This document shows positions 57,121-64,000 of a stretch of DNA of 64,000 bases, piece after piece. The notes beneath the pieces are model-generated. The model did no database searches. It was given only the letters and a program-made list of their open reading frames with translations, and was not told the origin of the DNA. The number at the start of each line of letters is the position of its first letter. Position 1 is the first letter of the stretch. Source of the stretch: JAHFUA01 sp963733935. GTDB taxonomy: Bacteria > Acidobacteriota > Terriglobia > Terriglobales > Acidobacteriaceae. The stretch covers positions 186,001-250,000 of the forward strand of contig CAVTEQ010000014.1 in the NCBI GenBank assembly GCA_963733935.1, in the 5' to 3' direction. The translations under genes and the position numbers were made by a program.

Positions 57121-57190
57121 AACAAACGCCGCGGATTCTCACGGATCAAGACGGATCAGAATTACAAATCCGTGGAGATCCGCGTAAATC
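57121..57190. repeat. low-complexity repeat with ATCCGTGG/ATCCGCG units
   Basis: Between the peptidase start and the HAD gene, variants of CGGAT, ATCCGTGG and ATCCGCG recur with short spacing, partly in both orientations. It resembles the intergenic short-repeat filler seen elsewhere in the window. Confidence 0.4.
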
Positions 57191-57220
57191 CGTGGCCGCT
57201 TCTTCTGATAAAATCCCGAC

Positions 57221-57931
57221 ATGACCTCGCTCGCCAACGGCTCCCAGACCCTGCTCATCGATGCCGATGACACGCTCTGGGAGAACAACGTCTACTTCGA
57301 GCGCGCCATCGCCAACTTCATCTCCTTCCTCAACCACCACGAGTACACCCCGCGCGAGGTGCGCGACGTATTGAACGACGTCGAGCGCAGCAACGTCGTC
57401 AAGCACGGCTATGGGCTGATCAGCTTTGCGCACGCGCTGGTCGAGACCTTCGAACGCCTCTCGGTCGAGCCGCTCACCCCGGCGCTGCACGAGACCATCC
57501 ATGGATTCGCCCACGCCATCGCGGAGAATCCGGTCGAGATCATTGCGGGCGTTGCGGAAACGCTCGACTACCTCGCCGGACGCCACCACCTCATCATGGT
57601 GACCAAGGGCAACTTCACCGAGCAGACCGGCAAAGTCGAGCGCTCGGGACTGAAGCCCTACTTCGCCGCCGTCGAGGTGGTTGCGGAAAAAGATGAAGCC
57701 GTCTATCGCCAGGTCGCGGGTAAGTACGGGTTGTCGCGGGAGATCACCTGGATGGTTGGCAACAGTCCGAAGTCAGACGTGAACCCCGCGCTCGCCGCCG
57801 GGCTAAACGCGGTTTTTGTCCCGCACGACCAGACATGGGTGCTGGAGCACGAAGAACTGGCGCAGCCGGGCGAGGGCTGCGGGCGGCTGCTGGTGCTGGA
57901 ACGATTCGCGCAACTGCGAGAACATTTCTGA
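57221..57931 (+). CDS. HAD-superfamily hydrolase
   Basis: The 236-residue cytoplasmic product has motif I DADDTLW (nucleophile Asp14, Asp16), motif II MVTKGN, motif III lysine in VVAEKDE and motif IV GNSPKSDVNPALAAG. A helical cap lies between I and II. Such proteins are phosphatases of small phosphorylated metabolites; the substrate cannot be read from sequence. REP-like palindromes begin 22 bases after the stop. Confidence 0.88.
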   Translation: MTSLANGSQTLLIDADDTLWENNVYFERAIANFISFLNHHEYTPREVRDVLNDVERSNVVKHGYGLISFAHALVETFERLSVEPLTPALHETIHGFAHAIAENPVEIIAGVAETLDYLAGRHHLIMVTKGNFTEQTGKVERSGLKPYFAAVEVVAEKDEAVYRQVAGKYGLSREITWMVGNSPKSDVNPALAAGLNAVFVPHDQTWVLEHEELAQPGEGCGRLLVLERFAQLREHF

Positions 57932-57952
57932 ATGCACCCAGGCTCACGTGGC

Positions 57953-58160
57953 GACGGCCGCCCCCGGCCGTCGGGGCGCGATGTCATCGCGCCTCAGCCC
58001 GAAGGGCGAAACGAGGCGAGCTTCGCTCGCCCGCCCAGCCGGGCGAACACTCACTCTGTGGAGTTGGGCCTCGACCAGCGCCGCCAGGCGCGACCGAATG
58101 TAGCCCGGCACGAAGTGCCGGGAAAGCGCCATCAGAGCCCCAGTCCCGCCAGGGACGGCT
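57953..58160. repeat. array of eight consecutive REP-like hairpins left of the transposase
   Basis: Palindromes follow each other almost without gaps: GACGGCCG/CGGCCGTC (57953-57972), GGCGCGAT/ATCGCGCC (57975-57993), GCCC/GGGC, GGCGAG/CTCGCC (58015-58031), CGCCC/GGGCG (58032-58045), GCGCC/GGCGC (58078-58091), CCCGGCAC/GTGCCGGG (58104-58122) and GTCCC/GGGAC (58143-58156). Loops are 3-5 bases. The last two recur in inverse orientation right of the transposase gene. Confidence 0.85.
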
Positions 58161-58176
58161 GAAGTAGAATCCGCGC

Positions 58177-58626
58177 ATGCCGCATACCTACACCAAATTG
58201 TTAGTTCATTGCGTGTTCTCCACCAAAGAACGCAGAGGACTCATTCCCCAACAGGTACAGCCCGACCTGTGGGCTTATATCGGCGGGATTGCGCGCGCAA
58301 ATGGATTCGTGGCAATTGCCGTCGGCGGAACCGAAAATCACGCCCACGCTTTGCTGGGCATTACCGCTCACATGCCCGTCTCCAAAGCCGTGCAGTTGAT
58401 CAAGGCGGGATCGTCGAAGTGGCTGCGCGAGCAGAAGAGTCTGCGGCTGTTTAGCTGGCAAGAGGCGTATGGCGCGTTTACCATCGGCGCGTCACAGTTC
58501 GCGAAGACGATCTCCTACATCCAAAACCAGCCCGCGCATCATAAAAAGCGGCCATTCGAAGAGGAATACCGGGCGCTGCTGCGGGCTTATGACGTCGCGC
58601 ACGAGGAACAATATTTGTTCGGATGA
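58177..58626 (+). CDS. IS200-like / REP-associated tyrosine transposase
   Basis: The 149-residue protein is a Y1 transposase of the HUH type. The metal-binding pair is HAH at 55-57 in GGTENHAHALL, and the nucleophile is Tyr114 in TISYIQNQ. Its length equals IS200/IS605 TnpA. It starts 17 bases after the left REP array and ends 5 bases before the right one, and no accessory TnpB is present. Such single-copy genes bordered by inverted REPs are the RAYT arrangement: the enzyme nicks and moves REP hairpins. The gene is intact. Confidence 0.88.
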   Translation: MPHTYTKLLVHCVFSTKERRGLIPQQVQPDLWAYIGGIARANGFVAIAVGGTENHAHALLGITAHMPVSKAVQLIKAGSSKWLREQKSLRLFSWQEAYGAFTIGASQFAKTISYIQNQPAHHKKRPFEEEYRALLRAYDVAHEEQYLFG

Positions 58627-58630
58627 TCCG

Positions 58631-58717
58631 GTCAGCCGTCCTTGGCGGGACTGACGCACCTTCCAAATCGATTCCCGGCACTTCGTGCCGGGCTACATTC
58701 ATTCGCCCCTGTGGGGC
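58631..58717. repeat. REP-like hairpins right of the transposase
   Basis: GTCAG/CTGAC (58631-58655), CCCGGCAC/GTGCCGGG (58674-58692) and GCCCC/GGGGC (58705-58717) follow the stop. The stretch 58633-58653 is the inverse of 58141-58161 with one mismatch. The second palindrome with its GCTACATTC flank is the inverse of the left copy. Confidence 0.85.
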
Positions 58718-58833
58718 TAGGCAAGAGCGACTGCGTCGAACAGGCTCCTCCCTTCCGCACCAAACTAACCAACGCTCGCGTTCGAAGCGCGCATGGTACT
58801 CTCAGACTTGCTCTGTGGTTCTCGCCGCCTCGC

Positions 58834-60087
58834 GTGGCGATAGAGAAAAGTAATTTCCGCCGGCTGCTCTCGACCGTGCAGACTCTGGCCGACCTGGGGC
58901 CGGAGATCACCGCCGAACGCGAGTTCGCGCACACCGCTTCCGCTACGCTCAACCTGGTGATGCAGGCGGTGGCGGCGCGTGAAGGCGCGCTCTTCCTCTT
59001 CCATGACCGCCCGGCGATGTTCAGCTCGGTGGCGGCGAGCGGCTTCTCGCTGTTCCCAGACACAGCCGTCATTCCGCTCCTGCCCAAGCACGTTCACGTG
59101 CTCTCTACCAGCGCCGGGCCGCAGCCGCTTTCTTCGCAAACCGCGGAAGACTTCCTCAGCTCCAACGGCAACGTCGCTCCGGAGCTGTTTCGCTGCGTGG
59201 TGCCGCTGAAAGTTGGAGCCAAGCTGGTGGGGGCAATCGCCCTGGGCCGCCGCGAAGGCGATGCGCCCTACAACCCGGAAGAATTGGAATCGCTCAGCTT
59301 GCTCGGCCACTACGTGGCTCTGGCATTGAACAGCCACATCTTGACCAAGTCGCTGGAGCAGCGCGTCGCCGAGAACCTGCGGCTGATGTCCTCGCTGCAC
59401 AACTTCTACGACCAGACCTTGCATGCCTTTGCCAGCGCCATCGACGTAAAAGACCCTCACCTGCACGGCCACTCTCTGCGCGTCGGGCGTTACGCCGCCG
59501 GGCTGGGCGAAGCCATGGGTATGACCGACCAGGAAGTCGCCGGCTTGCGCGCCGGAGGCTACCTGCACGATATCGGCAAGGTCACCGTGGACAAGTACAT
59601 CTTCAGCAAAGCCGCGGCGCTCGAGCCGCGCGAGTTCCGCGAGGTCATGGACCACACCACCATCGGCCACCAGATCGTGCATGGGGTGGCGTTTCCCTGG
59701 CCGCAGATCCCGGAGATCGTGCGCTGGCACCACGAGCGCGCCGACGGCTCGGGCTACCCAGACCAGTTGCGCATCGACGAAGTCTCGTTGCCGGTACGCA
59801 TCGTGGCCCTGGCGGATAGCTTCGACGCCATGACCAGCGAGCGCGCCTGGCGCCACTCGCTGACCGTTGGCGAAGCGCTGAGCGAGCTGGTGCGCCTGAC
59901 GCCCCACAAGTACGATCCCAGCGTGGTGCAGGCTTTGCTCATCCAGGTGCGGCGCGATGCCGTAGGCCGCAACCAGAGCCCCTTCCTGGATCCGAACTTG
60001 ATGTGCAATATCGCCGCCCCGGACGTCGACCAACTCGCCGCCACCGTCCACCACAAAGCCACCAGCGGACGCTACCTGCTGCCCTGA
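58834..60087 (+). CDS. GAF / HD-GYP domain protein (probable c-di-GMP phosphodiesterase)
   Basis: About 417 residues from GTG 58834. The frame is open back to 58642 but there it is REP sequence, so the start is uncertain. A GAF-like sensor domain (about 10-170) precedes an HD-GYP domain with HSLRVGRYAAGLG, YLHDIGKVTV, and HHERADGSGYPDQL near the end. The HD pair and the GYP triad are complete, so c-di-GMP hydrolysis is likely. No membrane helix or receiver domain is present, so the signal is sensed in the cytoplasm. No clear ribosome-binding site is seen. Confidence 0.85.
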   Translation: MAIEKSNFRRLLSTVQTLADLGPEITAEREFAHTASATLNLVMQAVAAREGALFLFHDRPAMFSSVAASGFSLFPDTAVIPLLPKHVHVLSTSAGPQPLSSQTAEDFLSSNGNVAPELFRCVVPLKVGAKLVGAIALGRREGDAPYNPEELESLSLLGHYVALALNSHILTKSLEQRVAENLRLMSSLHNFYDQTLHAFASAIDVKDPHLHGHSLRVGRYAAGLGEAMGMTDQEVAGLRAGGYLHDIGKVTVDKYIFSKAAALEPREFREVMDHTTIGHQIVHGVAFPWPQIPEIVRWHHERADGSGYPDQLRIDEVSLPVRIVALADSFDAMTSERAWRHSLTVGEALSELVRLTPHKYDPSVVQALLIQVRRDAVGRNQSPFLDPNLMCNIAAPDVDQLAATVHHKATSGRYLLP

Positions 60088-60141
60088 TATCGATCTAGCA
60101 GCGACCTGTCGTGGTTCCTCTGCGGCTGACGACGAAACAAA

Positions 60142-60214
60142 GTCGCGAAGCGACATTCGAATTTAGCCCGGCGATGAATCGCCGAGCTAAACTCACCTCG
60201 TCGCTGGCGCGACG
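60142..60214. repeat. REP-like hairpin cluster
   Basis: GTCGC/GCGAC with a GAA loop (60142-60154), CGGCGAT/ATCGCCG (60169-60184, extended by TTTAGC/GCTAAA) and CGTCG/CGACG (60199-60214) fill the gap between the HD-GYP and methyltransferase genes. Confidence 0.7.
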
Positions 60215-60245
60215 TAGGAAATTTTCCCAAAATCGAAATCAACGG

Positions 60246-61034
60246 CTACTTGCTGTCCCCCAGCCGCCGCGCGATGACGGCCAGCGTGGACTGGCGGAAG
60301 AACCACCCGCCATGATCTTGATTAGGGCGCGTGCCGCTTAGGTCTTCGCGCGCATCCCGCTCGATCAGGGCGCGGACCTCGGCGGCGCGCTCGGGTGAGG
60401 TCTGCGTGGTGACGAGCCAGCGTTCCAAATTCTGCACCAGCTCGCCGGAGTAAAGGCGTTCGAGTTCCAGTCCAGCGGCGGTGAACATTCCCAGCAATTC
60501 GGTGGGCGCGAGCGCGCGGGTGTGCGACGGATCGCGCAGGCGCTCGAACTGGTTCTGATAATCACCGCGCGCCCGATGCTCGCTCGTCACCAGATCTTCG
60601 ACCACGACTTTGCCGTCACGCCGGCAGACGCGCGCCATCTCCCCCAGCACGCGTGCCGGCGTCTCAAAGTGATGAAACGCATAGCGGCAGACCACCACGT
60701 CGAACTCGCCATCAGCAAACGGCAGCCGCTCGGCGTCGCCGGACTGAAAGCGCGCATTCGACAGTCCGCGCTCGCGCCGGTTCTTCTCCGCGATGGCCAA
60801 GGGCGCGTCCGTAAGATCGAGCCCCACGCACTCGCGGCAACGCTCGGCAAAGGCCAGCGTCAGGAAGCCCGGCCCGCAGGCCACTTCGAGCACGCGCGAG
60901 CCCGGCGCGGGATCCACCGCTTCCACCAGCCGCGCGATGCGAGCCGGATCACTCACTGCCAGCGCAACTGCGTACGCCTCGGCTTGCCGGGTGAACGATT
61001 CCTGCACCGTTGTCTTGTGCGAGCTTTCAGGCAT
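60246..61034 (-). CDS. class I SAM-dependent methyltransferase (UbiE-like)
   Basis: The 262-residue product from ATG 61034 (MPESSHKTTV) has the SAM-binding motif I LEVACGPGF (49-57), an acidic residue after it (VGLDLTDAP), FADGEFDVVVCRYAFHHF and a late helix-rich region. It resembles UbiE/Coq5-type small-molecule methyltransferases; the acceptor is unknown. The frame extends upstream to 61514, but that part is non-coding in composition and crosses the terminator region. ATG 61067 is an alternative start. Confidence 0.85.
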   Translation of the reverse strand: MPESSHKTTVQESFTRQAEAYAVALAVSDPARIARLVEAVDPAPGSRVLEVACGPGFLTLAFAERCRECVGLDLTDAPLAIAEKNRRERGLSNARFQSGDAERLPFADGEFDVVVCRYAFHHFETPARVLGEMARVCRRDGKVVVEDLVTSEHRARGDYQNQFERLRDPSHTRALAPTELLGMFTAAGLELERLYSGELVQNLERWLVTTQTSPERAAEVRALIERDAREDLSGTRPNQDHGGWFFRQSTLAVIARRLGDSK

Positions 61035-61181
61035 GGCGTCCGTTTCTATATCAGAAGCGCGGCGCATCGCCAACCGCGTACGTCCGCCGCCTACCAAAAC
61101 CCATAGGCCGGGGCGTAGGCGTTTATAGAAAGTTGTAGATAGCGAGCTATGAACTGTTCCTAAGCTCAATATTATCAAGCC

Positions 61182-61350
61182 GGGCAATGTGGTTTCCGAG
61201 TTGCTCCTATTGAAGTGCGCCCCTGTCGTCGGAGCACTTTTGGAGTAGGGGGGAGGGTTCCGAAACAGGCGCAGTGAGCCTAACCAGGCTCGAGAAATCA
61301 AGGCGAAAGTTCCCTTGTGGGCGTCCTCGCGGACGCCCATTTTTATTTTT
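61182..61350 (+). ncRNA. candidate small RNA or attenuated leader
   Basis: A TATTAT -10-like element at 61170-61175 and a strong terminator at 61319-61350 define a ~170-nt transcript with no ORF. Inside, AAGTGC/GCACTT forms a hairpin flanked by CTCC/GGAG. GAGCCT-AACC-AGGCTC forms another. GCGCC..TGT can instead pair with ACAGGCGC downstream, so two exclusive folds are possible. Size would fit 6S RNA, but I cannot show its signature. It could also be the leader of the RG-rich gene at 61742. Confidence 0.45.
61319..61350 (+). terminator. strong intrinsic terminator with no upstream plus-strand gene
   Basis: GGGCGTCC and GGACGCCC form a perfect 8-bp stem with a TCGC tetraloop, followed by ATTTTTATTTTT. 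It is the best terminator in the window. The nearest gene to its left is on the other strand, so it must end an RNA transcribed from the gap. Confidence 0.9.
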
Positions 61351-61741
61351 CCAAAATTCTTAACATCCCCGCGCGCGCCCGCTTCATCTCTCAACATCTC
61401 TGACCCATTTTGGCAGGATGTGAAAATGGGGATTCGTTTTGCGCTTGCACTGGCGCGGTAACGTGGTAGCATCATGGCTGTCTTCCAAACGGCCGCACTT
61501 TCCCGTGCTGGCAATCCGCGCAGAAGTTCCAGGGCGCTGAAGGTAGTTTTCGATTGCCCTTAGTCAAAAGGGCTGCTCGTCACGCCGCGAGCGTGAGAGC
61601 GTGATTCGCACCGGGTTCCCTAATACGCTGCCGTAGCGCCCCAGCCGGCGCAAGTACATCAGCGTGGACTGAAGCTTTGGACTGAGAACCAGGAAGACAC
61701 AGAGGGCCGCTCAACTTTGGTCTGTGGCCCGTGCGAGGAAC

Positions 61742-62428
61742 ATGAACAAACCAAACTTTCCCCGAGGCGGAGGACGCCGCCGTCGCCGCAAGCATCCCGG
61801 CGGTGCGCAGCCCGGCCAGAATCAGGGAGGAGGCCGCCCCGGACGTGGTCGCGGGCGCGGCGCTGCCTTCGTCGGTCCCATGGACCACAGCTATCGCAAC
61901 GGCCCGCAAGGCGGGGGCAACTCCGGCGGCGGCCGCTTCCGCCCCGGCCCCATGACCAGCGGCAGTACCGGATTCTTCCAGCATGCCGACGTCGAGCCGC
62001 TGCCGGTGAACGAGAATGGCAGCACCCGCATCCTGGCCTTCATCGACGACCTTTTCTTCCGCACCAAGGTCCAGGACACCGCCCGCAAGCTCAACGTGAA
62101 GCTGGAATTCGTGAAGACCGAGAAAGACGTGCTGGAGCACCTCCAAGCCAGCGAGGAGCAACCCTCGCTGATCATCTTCGACCTCAACAACGTCGGCGCG
62201 AAGCCGCTCACCACCATCCCCAAGCTGAAGTCGAAGTTGAAGAAGGGGACCTCCATCGTGGGTTTCGTTTCCCACCTGCAGGGCGACCTGAAAGTAAAGG
62301 CGCTCGAAGCGGGCTGTGACGCGGTCATGCCGCGCTCGGCTTTTTCCCAGAACCTGCCGCAGATCTTGCGCCGGCACGGCGCCAGCGAGGAGCACGTGGA
62401 AGAGGCCCCGGGCCAGCCCGAGGCGTGA
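61742..62428 (+). CDS. RG-rich protein with degenerate receiver domain
   Basis: The 228-residue product from ATG 61742 (GAGG just upstream) has a basic Gly/Arg/Pro-rich N-terminus (about 1-75, GRRRRRKHPGG and GRPGRGRGRG). A receiver-like domain follows at about 95-212. That domain keeps the acidic pair Asp102/Asp103, the acceptor-like Asp147 (IIFDLNN) and Ser177 (GFVSH). The conserved lysine is replaced by Arg198 (MPRSAF). It may be a pseudo-receiver that binds nucleic acid through its RG tail; this is inference. Confidence 0.7.
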   Translation: MNKPNFPRGGGRRRRRKHPGGAQPGQNQGGGRPGRGRGRGAAFVGPMDHSYRNGPQGGGNSGGGRFRPGPMTSGSTGFFQHADVEPLPVNENGSTRILAFIDDLFFRTKVQDTARKLNVKLEFVKTEKDVLEHLQASEEQPSLIIFDLNNVGAKPLTTIPKLKSKLKKGTSIVGFVSHLQGDLKVKALEAGCDAVMPRSAFSQNLPQILRRHGASEEHVEEAPGQPEA

Positions 62429-62440
62429 GCCGGGATCTTA

Positions 62441-62523
62441 GCGCGCGAAGCGCGCGATAGAGCGTAGCCCACGGCGCAAGCCGTGGGATAAAGCGTAAAA
62501 CAGACCCAGCCCGCGACGCGGGC
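62441..62523. repeat. REP-like hairpin cluster
   Basis: GCGCGC/GCGCGC with a GAA loop (62441-62455), CCCACGGC/GCCGTGGG (62468-62487) and GCCCGCG/CGCGGGC (62509-62523) stand in the gap before the HIT gene. Confidence 0.7.
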
Positions 62524-62561
62524 GAAAGAACCGCCCTCCCGATGCTGTAGTATCGCAGGAC

Positions 62562-62903
62562 ATGCAGGACTGCATCTTCTGCCAGATCGTCCGCGGGGAA
62601 GAGCCATCAAGAAAAGTCTACGAAGACGACCGCGTCTACGCCTTCGAAGACACCCGCCCCCAGGCGCCCACTCACGTTCTCATCATCCCCAAGAAGCACA
62701 TCATTGATGTGAAGCACGCCGCGCCCGAGGATGCCGAGATCATCGGCTACTGCCACCTGATCGCCGCCAAAATCGCCCGCGAGCGCCAGATCGAGGACGG
62801 CTACCGCACCTGCTACAACGTCGGGCCCAAGTCCGGCCAGTCGGTCTTCCACCTGCATTTGCATTTGCTGGGGGGACGCGTCCTGCGCTGGCCGCCGGGG
62901 TAG
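62562..62903 (+). CDS. HIT-family protein (HinT-like nucleotide phosphoramidase)
   Basis: The 113-residue product has the zinc-type CIFCQIV start, then PTHVLIIPKKHI and the histidine triad FHLHLHLLGG with His97, His99 and His101. These proteins hydrolyse AMP-lysine-type phosphoramidates. Length and motif order are typical of bacterial HinT. It stands alone between repeats and a converging gene. Confidence 0.93.
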   Translation: MQDCIFCQIVRGEEPSRKVYEDDRVYAFEDTRPQAPTHVLIIPKKHIIDVKHAAPEDAEIIGYCHLIAAKIARERQIEDGYRTCYNVGPKSGQSVFHLHLHLLGGRVLRWPPG

Positions 62904-62955
62904 GCCCTGCGCATGGCATGGGCAGGGACGAGCAGGATTGCCCACTGTGAAAACA

Positions 62956-63342
62956 CTAGGCCTTTTTTGCGCTCATCCTGCTGAATGCTTCTACCGCGCT
63001 GGCTTCATCGGGCTTCACGTCGATCACGGAATCGAGCCTGCACGTCCCGAGCAGTTTCTTCACGATCATATTGGGGTTTACCACCTTCAAATCTCCGCCC
63101 AGTTTGCGCACGCTGGTGACCGAGCCCACCAGTTCGCCGATGCCCGAACTGTCCATATAGCTCACGTCACGAAAGTTGAGCACCATGTTCTTGTGACCGC
63201 GCTCCGCGAAATCGTGAACCAGTGCGCTTAACGAGACGTTACTCGCCTCGCCAAAAGCTATGGTGACGCCAAGGTCAATTCGTCCGCTTATATCCAGAAT
63301 GGTGACATTTCCGGTCTGTCGTGCTTCGTAGGTCAATGCCAT
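62956..63342 (-). CDS. STAS-domain anti-sigma-factor antagonist
   Basis: The 128-residue product starts at ATG 63342 (GAGGAG seven bases upstream); the frame to 63387 is rejected. It is a single STAS domain with VTILDISGRIDLG and the phosphorylation loop YMDSSGIGEL (Ser65/Ser66). Such proteins release a sigma factor or other partner from a switch kinase of the SpoIIAB/RsbW type, which is not in the window. Confidence 0.9.
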   Translation of the reverse strand: MALTYEARQTGNVTILDISGRIDLGVTIAFGEASNVSLSALVHDFAERGHKNMVLNFRDVSYMDSSGIGELVGSVTSVRKLGGDLKVVNPNMIVKKLLGTCRLDSVIDVKPDEASAVEAFSRMSAKKA

Positions 63343-63538
63343 GGGGATACTCCTCAAGTTCCAGGTAACTGGCGGGGTGCAAAGCACGATACGCTGCCGC
63401 TTCTCAGCCTGTCAATCTGAACGCAGGTAGTATCGGCGCGCCCGTCCAGCCGCGCCATTAGCGTTACCTGTTGAATTGTGATCCTGAAAAGCGTGTGGGA
63501 GCCAGCAACTGGGGCAACGAAGAACCGGACGTGCCGGT

Positions 63539-63928
63539 TCAACCGGCGCTCCTCCGATCCGGCAACACAAACGTTTTTCGTGCCCGCTCCGACGCCAGCG
63601 TCTCTTCCCGGTAATACCGCTTAAGAATGCTGTTCTCCCAGCTCATCAAGTCGCGATTGCCGGCGGCGAACTCTTCCCAAGTCGGCTCGCCAGCCCGCGC
63701 CATGCGCTCACGAATCAGAAAAAGAAAGGCCCAGGTGATGGTCTCATGGTAGAGGCCGGGCTTCCCCTTGGCAGCGGCGAAACGCGCCAGCGATGACGAG
63801 AAGCGCTGAACCGCTTCCAGCGCCGGATATCGCGACAAATATAAGAACGCCATCCTGACGTGGTCGCAATGATGGAATGGTTCGAGGCTGCCATCCTCAA
63901 AGCGGGCGATGAATTCGTCGTCGGTCAT
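63539..63928 (-). CDS. conserved hypothetical protein
   Basis: The 129-residue product starts at ATG 63928 (MTDDEFIARFEDGSL, with AGAGG upstream). It contains FHHCDHVRMAFLYLSRYPALEA and YHETITWAFLFLIRERM, both rich in His and aromatic residues, and looks all-helical. I know the pattern from uncharacterised acidobacterial proteins but no function. The start overlaps the end of a frame entering from the right edge. Confidence 0.6.
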   Translation of the reverse strand: MTDDEFIARFEDGSLEPFHHCDHVRMAFLYLSRYPALEAVQRFSSSLARFAAAKGKPGLYHETITWAFLFLIRERMARAGEPTWEEFAAGNRDLMSWENSILKRYYREETLASERARKTFVLPDRRSAG

Positions 63929-64000
63929 GCTGCAACCTCTTCTCCCGATACGCCATACAGACCATAACCGCCATCGCATAGACGATCAGCGCACCCACGC
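63897..64000 (-). CDS. possible C-terminus of a membrane protein (5' end outside window)
   Basis: At the right edge one minus-strand frame reads VGALIVYAMAVMVCMAYREK followed by a basic tail and stops at 63897. It looks like a last membrane helix. It overlaps the start of the hypothetical gene by 32 bases, which makes it uncertain. Confidence 0.3.
   Translation of the reverse strand, partial: VGALIVYAMAVMVCMAYREKRLQHDRRRIHRPL

Noticed and set aside
61182..61350. Firm call as 6S RNA
   Set aside because: Length and terminator fit, but I could not draw the closing stem and central bulge of 6S; left as a candidate RNA.
60246..61514. 422-residue methyltransferase frame
   Set aside because: The first 160 codons cross the plus-strand terminator and lack coding character; the SAM domain begins at MPESSHK (61034).

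Overview
The window looks like a piece of an Acidobacteriota chromosome, probably from the Terriglobia/Koribacter/Solibacter side. The reasons are GC-rich coding sequence, an Oar-type TonB-dependent receptor with a carboxypeptidase-regulatory-like N-terminus, fused YncE-like propeller/phosphoesterase proteins, a DHOR-type di-heme oxidoreductase, and two separate nuo (complex I) gene sets. No database was searched, so the taxonomic call is inference.

Layout. 1-1144: the 3' end of an Ogt/Ada-type alkyltransferase, a decayed response-regulator receiver and a conserved hypothetical gene. 1181-14525 (+): nuo cluster 1, nuoA-C-D-E-F-G-H-J-K-L-M-N, behind a near-consensus sigma70 promoter. 26277-14578 (-): nuo cluster 2, nuoA-C-D-H-J-K-L-M-N, running directly into the F0 ATP synthase genes atpZ-atpI-atpB-atpE. 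The two clusters converge on a terminator at 14533-14554. Neither has nuoB or nuoI, and cluster 2 also lacks nuoE, F and G. Six single-base frameshifts (nuoL1 x2, nuoH2 x2, nuoD2, atpI) all lie in this region.

26278-30521: an orphan higA antitoxin behind a wrecked higB, lysS on an extended -10 promoter, and a secreted di-heme oxidoreductase. 30522-38392: an MscS-type channel followed by a three-gene RND efflux operon (permease, adaptor, outer-membrane factor). 38347-38793: a degenerate gene and tRNA-Lys(UUU). 38892-49773: a TonB receptor and two large propeller-phosphoesterases. Each phosphoesterase is preceded by three heptamers on an 11-bp pitch that resemble a Pho box. Next to them is a head-to-head scar of a truncated TonB receptor and a third, truncated phosphoesterase. 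50216-52998: pnp (with a Gly/Arg tail) and rpsO. 53152-57931: a Cache-domain protein, two tiny membrane ORFs, a MetX-like hydrolase, an M49 peptidase and a HAD phosphatase. 57953-58717: a REP-associated tyrosine transposase inside arrays of palindromes. 58834-64000: a GAF/HD-GYP protein, a methyltransferase, an orphan plus-strand terminator marking a possible small RNA, an RG-rich pseudo-receiver protein, a HIT protein, a STAS protein and a hypothetical.

Two kinds of repeat run through the window. The first is tandem 7-bp units of several different sequences, filling intergenic gaps and often lying as inverted pairs inside the nuo operons. The second is REP-like palindromes with short GAA-type loops, dispersed from 50 kb to 62.5 kb and densest around the transposase. 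The most notable points are the two nuo clusters that both lack B and I, the heptamer gap fillers, the Pho-box-like sites, the REP/transposase unit and the unexplained terminator at 61319-61350.
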